Assembly (NCBI RefSeq): GCF_000960475.2 | Contig: NZ_JZDQ02000032.1 | Coordinates: 1-64,000, forward strand | Source of the DNA: Nocardioides luteus | Lineage (GTDB): Bacteria > Actinomycetota > Actinomycetes > Propionibacteriales > Nocardioidaceae | Direction: 5' to 3' | Length of the DNA: 64,000 nucleotides | Shown: positions 58,799 to 64,000 of the stretch, piece by piece | Layout: each line of letters opens with the position of its first letter | Numbering within the stretch: the stretch's first letter is position 1 | The notes under the pieces: model-generated | Database searches by the model: none | Told to the model about the DNA's origin: nothing | The model's input: only the letters and a program-made list of their open reading frames with translations | Position numbers and translations under genes: made by a program

Positions 58799-59157
58799 TG
58801 GGTCGCTCGCACATCAAGAAGGGCGACACCGTCAAGGTGATCGCCGGTAAGGACAAGGGCGGCTCCGGCAAGGTGATCGCTGTCCTCACCGACGAGGACC
58901 GTGTGATCGTCGAGGGCATCAACCTCATCAAGAAGCACACCAAGGTCCAGGACCAGGGCGGTCGCGCCGGCATGACCGGCGGCATCGTGACCACCGAGGC
59001 CCCGATCCACGTTTCCAACGTCCAGCTGCTCGAGGGTGGCGAGCCGGTTCGCGTCGGCTTCCGCCGTGAGACGGTCCAGAAGCGTCGCCCCGACGGGTCG
59101 ACGTACGCCGCTGAGCGCAGCGTTCGCATCTCGCGCAAGACCGGTAAGGACATCTGA
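58798..59157 (+). CDS. rplX: 50S ribosomal protein L24
   Basis: A 119-residue assembly-initiator protein with a KOW motif: GDTVKVIAGKDKGGSGKVIAVLTDEDRVIVEGINLIKKH. ATG 58798 overlaps the rplN stop by one base (TGATG); a GTG at 58795 is a less likely start. Confidence 0.96.
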   Translation: MGRSHIKKGDTVKVIAGKDKGGSGKVIAVLTDEDRVIVEGINLIKKHTKVQDQGGRAGMTGGIVTTEAPIHVSNVQLLEGGEPVRVGFRRETVQKRRPDGSTYAAERSVRISRKTGKDI

Positions 59158-59159
59158 TC

Positions 59160-59720
59160 ATGACCGACACCGCTGTGGCCCCGCGCCTCAAGACGAAGTA
59201 CCGCGAGGAGATCGCCCCCGCACTCCAGCAGGAGTTCGGCATCTCCAACGTCATGCAGATCCCCGGTCTGACCAAGATCGTCGTCAACATGGGTGTCGGC
59301 GAGGCTGCTCGCGACTCCAAGCTGATCGAGGGCGCTGTCAACGACCTGACCGCGATCACCGGCCAGAAGCCGCTGATCAACAAGGCGAAGAAGTCGATCG
59401 CGCAGTTCAAGCTGCGTGAGGGCATGCCGATCGGTGCGCACGTCACGCTGCGCGGCGACCGCATGTGGGAGTTCCTCGACCGCCTGCTCTCGCTCGCGCT
59501 GCCCCGCATCAGGGACTTCCGCGGCCTCAACGGCAAGCAGTTCGACGGCAACGGCAACTACACCTTCGGTCTCACCGAGCAGGTCATGTTCCACGAGATC
59601 AACCAGGACAAGATCGACCGCTCGCGGGGCATGGACATCACCCTCGTGACGACTGCCACCAACGACGACCAGGGTCGCGCGCTGCTCAAGGCGCTCGGCT
59701 TCCCGTTCAAGGAGAACTGA
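59160..59720 (+). CDS. rplE: 50S ribosomal protein L5
   Basis: A 186-residue 5S rRNA-binding protein: LKTKYREEIAPALQQEFGISNVMQIPGLTKIVVNMGVGEAARDSKLIEGAVNDLTAITGQKP and IPVTLRGDRMWEFLDRLLSLALPRIRDFRG-like central part. Begins 2 bp after rplX. Confidence 0.97.
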   Translation: MTDTAVAPRLKTKYREEIAPALQQEFGISNVMQIPGLTKIVVNMGVGEAARDSKLIEGAVNDLTAITGQKPLINKAKKSIAQFKLREGMPIGAHVTLRGDRMWEFLDRLLSLALPRIRDFRGLNGKQFDGNGNYTFGLTEQVMFHEINQDKIDRSRGMDITLVTTATNDDQGRALLKALGFPFKEN

Positions 59721-59721
59721 G

Positions 59722-59907
59722 ATGGCGAAGACCGCTCTCAAGGTGAAGGCCGCGCGCAAGCCCAAGTACGCGGTTCGCGCCTACACCCGCTGCCAGCGCT
59801 GCGGCCGCCCGAAGGCTGTGTTCCGCAAGTTCGGCCTGTGCCGTATCTGCCTGCGTGAGATGGCCCACCGCGGCGAGCTGCCCGGCGTCACCAAGTCCTC
59901 CTGGTGA
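59722..59907 (+). CDS. rpsN: 30S ribosomal protein S14 type Z
   Basis: A 61-residue zinc-ribbon form: CQRC (C24, C27) and CRIC (C40, C43) bind zinc. This zinc-dependent version differs from a Zn-free paralogue often encoded elsewhere and induced by zinc limitation. Confidence 0.96.
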   Translation: MAKTALKVKAARKPKYAVRAYTRCQRCGRPKAVFRKFGLCRICLREMAHRGELPGVTKSSW

Positions 59908-59993
59908 GCGATCACCGTTCCAACCACTGACGTTGAAGGTCCTCATGACTGAGTGTCGTGAGGAAACCACTACGAGAAAGGGCCGTTCGGCCA

Positions 59994-60401
59994 ATGACGA
60001 TGACTGACCCGATCGCAGACATGCTCACTCGTCTGCGTAACGCCAACCAGGCGTACCACGATGCGGTTTCGATGCCGTACAGCAAGCTGAAGCAGGGCGT
60101 CGCTGAGATCCTCCAGCAGGAGGGCTACATCACCAAGTACGAGGTGCTGGAGCCCACCGAGGGCCAGGTCGGCAAGACCCTGTCGATCACCCTCAAGTAC
60201 GGCCGCAACCGTGAGCGCTCGATCGCCGGCGTCCGCCGCATCAGCAAGCCCGGTCTGCGTGTCTACGCGAAGCACACCGGTCTTCCGAAGGTGCTCGGCG
60301 GCCTCGGCGTCGCGATCATCTCGACGAGCCAGGGTCTGCTGACCGACCGCCAGGCGAACAAGAAGGGCGTAGGTGGGGAAGTCCTCGCCTACGTCTGGTA
60401 A
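59994..60401 (+). CDS. rpsH: 30S ribosomal protein S8
   Basis: A 135-residue 16S-binding protein with MTMTDPIADMLTRLRNANQAYHDAV and the C-terminal ISTSQGLLTDRQANKKGVGGEVLAYVW. The frame continues upstream to 59958, but ATG 59994 matches the usual MTMTDPIAD start. In E. coli it represses the spc operon. An 86-bp gap precedes it. Confidence 0.96.
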   Translation: MTMTDPIADMLTRLRNANQAYHDAVSMPYSKLKQGVAEILQQEGYITKYEVLEPTEGQVGKTLSITLKYGRNRERSIAGVRRISKPGLRVYAKHTGLPKVLGGLGVAIISTSQGLLTDRQANKKGVGGEVLAYVW

Positions 60402-60424
60402 TCAGGGAAGGGAGAGAGAAGAAC

Positions 60425-60964
60425 ATGTCGCGTATTGGCAAGCTCCCCGTCCCGGTTCCGGCCGGCGTGGACGTCACCATCGACGGCCAGGTCGTGAGCG
60501 TCAAGGGTCCCAAGGGCTCCCTGTCGCACACCGTGGTCGACCCGATCACCGTCGAGAAGGGTGACGGCGTCCTCGACGTCAAGCGCCCCGACGACAGCCG
60601 GGACAGCAAGGCCCTCCACGGCCTGTCCCGCACGCTGATCAACAACATGGTCCTGGGTGTCACCGAGGGCTACGAGAAGAAGCTCGAGATCGTCGGCGTG
60701 GGTTACCGCGTCCTGTCGAAGGGCCCGACCAAGCTGGAGTTCCAGCTGGGCTACTCGCACTCGATCATCTTCGACGCACCCGAGGGCATCACCTTCACCA
60801 CCGACGGCCCGACCAAGCTCGGCGTCGTGGGCATCGACAAGCAGCTCGTCGGTGAGGTTGCGGCCAACATTCGGAAGCTGCGCAAGCCGGAGCCCTACAA
60901 GGGCAAGGGCGTTCGTTACGCCGGCGAGAACATCCGCCGCAAGGTCGGAAAGGCTGGTAAGTGA
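60425..60964 (+). CDS. rplF: 50S ribosomal protein L6
   Basis: A 179-residue protein with SRIGKLPVPVPAGVDVTIDGQVVSVKGPKGSL and VGVGYRVLSKGPTKLEFQLGYSHSIIF. SD GGGAGAGAAG. Confidence 0.97.
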   Translation: MSRIGKLPVPVPAGVDVTIDGQVVSVKGPKGSLSHTVVDPITVEKGDGVLDVKRPDDSRDSKALHGLSRTLINNMVLGVTEGYEKKLEIVGVGYRVLSKGPTKLEFQLGYSHSIIFDAPEGITFTTDGPTKLGVVGIDKQLVGEVAANIRKLRKPEPYKGKGVRYAGENIRRKVGKAGK

Positions 60965-61347
60965 TGGCCATCTCGCTGTCGAACAACAAGCACACCGCTT
61001 CCCGTGTCCGCTCGCGCCTGCGTCGCCAGGCCCGCGGTCGCAAGAAGATCGAGGGTACGCCGGAGCGTCCGCGCCTCGTCGTGACCCGGTCGGCCAAGCA
61101 CATCACCGCCCAGGTCGTCGACGACCTGGCCGGCAAGACGCTTGCCTCGGCCTCGACCATCGAGGGCGACCTGCGGTCGGCCTCCGGTGACAAGACCGCC
61201 AAGGCCAAGCAGGTCGGCGAGCTGGTTGCGTCGCGTGCCAAGGCCGCTGGTGTGGAGACCGTGGTCTTCGACCGTGCCGGCAACAAGTACCACGGCCGTG
61301 TCGCCGCGCTCGCCGATGGCGCGCGCGAGGCCGGTCTGACCTTCTGA
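60964..61347 (+). CDS. rplR: 50S ribosomal protein L18
   Basis: A 127-residue 5S-binding protein: RVRSRLRRQARGRKKIEGTPERPRLVVTRSAKHITAQVVDD. The ATG shares one base with the rplF stop; a GTG at 60961 is an unlikely extra start. Confidence 0.96.
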   Translation: MAISLSNNKHTASRVRSRLRRQARGRKKIEGTPERPRLVVTRSAKHITAQVVDDLAGKTLASASTIEGDLRSASGDKTAKAKQVGELVASRAKAAGVETVVFDRAGNKYHGRVAALADGAREAGLTF

Positions 61348-61381
61348 TCGCAACGATCGAACGAGAGAAGAGGAAAGTCTG

Positions 61382-61993
61382 ATGAGCGGAGCCCAGCGCG
61401 GACAGCGTGGTGGCGAGCGCCGAGGTCGCGACGACCGTCGCAACCAGAGCGCCGACAAGACCGCCTACATCGAGAAGGTCGTCGCGATCAACCGAGTTGC
61501 CAAGGTCGTGAAGGGTGGTCGTCGCTTCAGCTTCACCGCCCTCGTGATCGTCGGTGACGGTGAGGGTCTGGTCGGCGTCGGCTACGGTAAGGCGAAGGAA
61601 GTTCCCGCGGCGATCGCCAAGGGTGTCGAGGAAGCGAAGAAGCACTTCTTCCGCGTTCCCCGCATCCAGGGCACGATCCCGCACCCGGTGCAGGGTGAGA
61701 AGGCCGCTGGTGTGGTCCTTCTCCGTCCGGCCGCCCCTGGTACCGGTGTCATCGCCGGTGGTCCGGTGCGCGCCGTCCTGGAGTGCGCCGGCATCCACGA
61801 CGTGCTGAGCAAGTCGCTCGGTTCGTCCAACCAGATCAACATCGTCCACGCGACGGTGGAGGCCCTCAAGATGCTCGAGCAGCCTGAGGCAGTCGCCGCC
61901 CGCCGTGGTCTCCCTGTTGAGGACGTCGCCCCGGACGCGCTGCTCAAGGCGCAGGCCGAGGTTGCCGCTCCCGCCGTGGAGGTGTCGGCCTGA
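61382..61993 (+). CDS. rpsE: 30S ribosomal protein S5
   Basis: A 203-residue protein important for decoding accuracy. Basic N-terminus (GAQRGQRGGERRGRDDRRNQS), then VVAINRVAKVVKGGRRFSFTALVIVGDGEGLVGVGYGKAKEVPAAI, ending in the usual Ala/Val-rich actinobacterial tail. Overlaps rpmD by one base. Confidence 0.97.
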   Translation: MSGAQRGQRGGERRGRDDRRNQSADKTAYIEKVVAINRVAKVVKGGRRFSFTALVIVGDGEGLVGVGYGKAKEVPAAIAKGVEEAKKHFFRVPRIQGTIPHPVQGEKAAGVVLLRPAAPGTGVIAGGPVRAVLECAGIHDVLSKSLGSSNQINIVHATVEALKMLEQPEAVAARRGLPVEDVAPDALLKAQAEVAAPAVEVSA

Positions 61994-62175
61994 TGGCGCA
62001 GCTGAAGGTCCAGCAGAAGAAGGGCCTCGTTGGTCTGAAGCAGAACCAGCGAGACACCCTGCGTACGCTCGGTCTCAAGCGGATCGGCGACGTGGTCGTC
62101 AAGGAGGACCGCCCGGAGATCCGCGGCATGGTCCAGACCGTCCGTCACCTGGTGACGGTCGAGGAGGTCGACTGA
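61993..62175 (+). CDS. rpmD: 50S ribosomal protein L30
   Basis: A 60-residue protein: QLKVQQKKGLVGLKQNQRDTLRTLGLKRIGDVVVKEDRPEIRGMVQTVRHLVTVEEV. Overlaps the S5 stop by one base. Confidence 0.96.
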   Translation: MAQLKVQQKKGLVGLKQNQRDTLRTLGLKRIGDVVVKEDRPEIRGMVQTVRHLVTVEEVD

Positions 62176-62176
62176 T

Positions 62177-62617
62177 ATGGCACTCAAGGTGCACAACCTG
62201 GCGCCGGCTCCCGGTGCCAAGAAGGCCAAGACCCGCGTGGGTCGTGGTGAGGCGTCCAAGGGTAAGACGGCCGGCCGTGGTACCAAGGGCACGAAGGCCC
62301 GTTACCAGGTCCCCGCCTACTTCGAGGGTGGCCAGACCCCGATGCACATGCGGCTCCCCAAGCTGAAGGGCTTCAAGAACCCCTTCAAGGTGGAGTTCCA
62401 GGTCGTCAACCTCGACAAGCTCAACGAGCTGTTCCCCGAGGGTGGCGTCGTCACCCCCGAGACCCTGATCGAGAAGGGTGCCGTCCGCAAGGGCCACCCG
62501 GTCAAGGTCCTGGGCCAGGGTGACCTGACCGTCAAGGTCGAGATCAGCGCCAACGCCTTCTCCGGCTCTGCCAAGGAGAAGATCGAGGCTGCTGGCGGAA
62601 CTGTCACGGTTCTCTGA
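62177..62617 (+). CDS. rplO: 50S ribosomal protein L15
   Basis: A 146-residue assembly protein: LKVHNLAPAPGAKKAKTRVGRGEASKGKTAGRGTKGTKAR, and the Gly-rich C-terminus AAGGTVTVL. A hairpin terminator follows. Confidence 0.97.
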   Translation: MALKVHNLAPAPGAKKAKTRVGRGEASKGKTAGRGTKGTKARYQVPAYFEGGQTPMHMRLPKLKGFKNPFKVEFQVVNLDKLNELFPEGGVVTPETLIEKGAVRKGHPVKVLGQGDLTVKVEISANAFSGSAKEKIEAAGGTVTVL

Positions 62618-62646
62618 CAGTTCTACTAACGTAGAGCCTGTCACGT

Positions 62647-62691
62647 GGGAGCGCGGCCGGGTCGCCCCTTCGGGGTCCCGCCCGCGCTCCC
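62647..62691 (+). terminator. Hairpin between rplO and secY
   Basis: GGGAGCGCGG (62647-62656) pairs with CCGCGCTCCC (62682-62691). A CCCC-TTCG-GGGG inner stem-loop lies between. It is followed by GCTGTTTCA. It likely ends or attenuates the spc transcript, with secY read from a promoter in the remaining 110 bp. Confidence 0.65.
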
Positions 62692-62800
62692 GCTGTTTCA
62701 GCCCTACGTGCAAGAACTGCCGTGGAGGCTGTTAGGCTGCCACGGGTTTTCGCATCGGCGCAGGCCCTGCGACCCCTGATTGTCGAAAGAGGAACCATTC

Positions 62801-64000
62801 GTGCTTGGCGCGTTCGCATCAGCGTTCCGTACTCCGGACCTGCGCAAGAAGCTGCTCTTCGTTCTCTTCATCGTCGTGATCTTCAGGGCTGGGTCCCAGA
62901 TCCCGGCTCCTGGCGTTCACGTGGCGAACGTCCGGCAGTGTCTTGACGCCGCCCAGACCGGTGACAGCGCCGGCCTCTACAACCTGGTCAATCTCTTCTC
63001 CGGCGGCGCCCTGCTGCAGCTGACCATCTTCGCGCTCGGCATCATGCCGTACATCACCGCGAGCATCATTCTGCAGCTGCTCGTCGTGGTGATCCCTCGC
63101 CTCGAGCGCCTCAAGAAGGAGGGGCAGTCCGGGCAGACGAAGATCACCCAGTACACCCGCTACCTGACCCTCGGTCTCGCGGTCCTGCAGGCCACCGGCA
63201 TCGTGGCGCTCGCCCGCTCCGGCGACCTGCTCCAGGGCTGCTCGCAGCCGCTGCTCCACGACGACGGCACCGCCACCTTCCTGGTCATGGTCGTCACCAT
63301 GACCGCCGGCACCGCGGTCATCATGTGGCTCGGTGAGCTGATCACCGAGCGCGGCATCGGCAACGGCATGTCGATCCTCATCTTCACCCAGGTCGTCGCC
63401 ACCTTCCCGACCACCATGTGGGCGGTCAAGAACGACAAGGGCTGGTGGACCTTCGCGATCGTCATCGTCATCGGGATGGCGATCATGGCGGCGGTCATCT
63501 TCATCGAGCAGGCCCAGCGCCGGATCCCGGTCCAGTACGCCCGCCGGATGGTCGGTCGCAAGATGTTCGGCGGCTCCTCGACCTACATCCCGCTCAAGGT
63601 GAACCAGGCCGGTGTCATCCCGGTCATCTTCGCCTCGTCGCTGCTCTACCTGCCGGCGATGGCGGCGCAGTTCAACCAGAACTCGCAGAACCCGCCGGCG
63701 TGGGTCGACTGGATCAACAACTACTTCGTCAAGGGCGACCACCCGGCCTACATGGCGGCCTACTTCGCGCTGATCATCTTCTTCACCTACTTCTACGTGT
63801 CGATCACCTTCAACCCCCCGGAGGTCGCCGACAACATGAAGAAATACGGCGGCTTCATTCCAGGAATTCGGGCCGGGAAGCCGACCGAGGACTACCTGTC
63901 CTACGTTTTGTCCCGTATCACACTGCCGGGCTCGCTCTACCTCGGTCTGATCGCCCTCATCCCGCTGATCGCGCTGGCGCTCATCGGTGCGAACCAGAAC
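62801..64000 (+). CDS. secY: Preprotein translocase subunit SecY (3' end beyond window)
   Basis: The central pore of the Sec translocon. 400 codons are in the window and the stop is missing, so it is partial. TM1 is RKKLLFVLFIVVIFRAGSQIPAPG; the plug region is LYNLVNLFSGGALLQLTIFALGIMPYITASIILQLL; ERGIGNGMSILI and RRIPVQYARRMVG are conserved. GTG 62801 follows AAAGAGGAA, a plausible SD. A cytoplasmic loop with NPPEVADNMKKYGGFIPGIRAGKPTEDYL is intact. Confidence 0.96.
   Translation, partial: MLGAFASAFRTPDLRKKLLFVLFIVVIFRAGSQIPAPGVHVANVRQCLDAAQTGDSAGLYNLVNLFSGGALLQLTIFALGIMPYITASIILQLLVVVIPRLERLKKEGQSGQTKITQYTRYLTLGLAVLQATGIVALARSGDLLQGCSQPLLHDDGTATFLVMVVTMTAGTAVIMWLGELITERGIGNGMSILIFTQVVATFPTTMWAVKNDKGWWTFAIVIVIGMAIMAAVIFIEQAQRRIPVQYARRMVGRKMFGGSSTYIPLKVNQAGVIPVIFASSLLYLPAMAAQFNQNSQNPPAWVDWINNYFVKGDHPAYMAAYFALIIFFTYFYVSITFNPPEVADNMKKYGGFIPGIRAGKPTEDYLSYVLSRITLPGSLYLGLIALIPLIALALIGANQN

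Overview
This 64-kb window is one contiguous stretch of a high-GC actinobacterial chromosome. Several features point to Nocardioidaceae (Nocardioides or a close relative), though this is an inference from gene content and base composition, not a database match. They are the very high GC content, frequent GTG starts, leaderless promoters of the TANNNT type, an XPB-type helicase next to its helicase-associated partner, a complete conservon (sensor ATPase, roadblock, DUF742, GTPase), and actinobacterial marker families (DUF3027, DUF2530). I see no rRNA, tRNA, insertion sequence, prophage or CRISPR array.

Layout. 1-12.8 kb: housekeeping and small accessory genes. These include an MFS permease, an HD protein, serA, an NCS2 purine/uracil permease, an L,D-transpeptidase, a DEDDh exonuclease, VOC proteins, and an SDR/DUF2087 pair divergent from a membrane protein plus TetR regulator with two clear operators. 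12.8-17.4 kb: a very large secreted GH78 alpha-L-rhamnosidase with a LacI-type operator. 17.5-21.5 kb: the XPB helicase and helicase-associated pair. 21.5-25.6 kb: a signalling operon (PP2C phosphatase, FHA protein, RDD-FHA protein). 25.7-29.6 kb: signal peptidase I, an orphan nitrate-sensor-like membrane protein, larE, an M50-like protease and a cold-shock protein. 30.0-34.7 kb: the conservon, whose roadblock gene carries an apparent one-base frameshift. 34.8-38.1 kb: DUF3027, DUF2530, a small zinc-finger-like protein, and a MarR-MFS pair. 38.4-42.8 kb: the str operon (rpsL, rpsG, fusA, tuf). 42.9-46.2 kb: trmB, VOC, AraC and membrane proteins. 46.2-52.4 kb: a SpoIIM gene divergent from an RDD gene, and a five-gene MoxR/DUF58/DUF4350/DUF4129 membrane operon facing them. 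52.8-62.6 kb: S10 and spc ribosomal-protein operons, from rpsJ to rplO. 62.8-64.0 kb: secY, cut by the window edge.

How things fit together. Many genes here appear to be transcribed without a 5' leader: a TANNNT hexamer sits 6-8 nt before the start codon of at least a dozen genes, which also helps choose starts. Ribosomal operons instead have long leaders, and the rpsL and rpsJ leaders share a near-identical 22-nt motif. The most noteworthy items are the frameshifted conservon roadblock gene, the stand-alone paralogue of the conservon sensor domain a few kb away, a ribosomal protein L4 fused to an extra C-terminal domain, the shared str/S10 leader motif, and a 10-bp palindrome that seems to supply -10 elements to two divergent leaderless genes.
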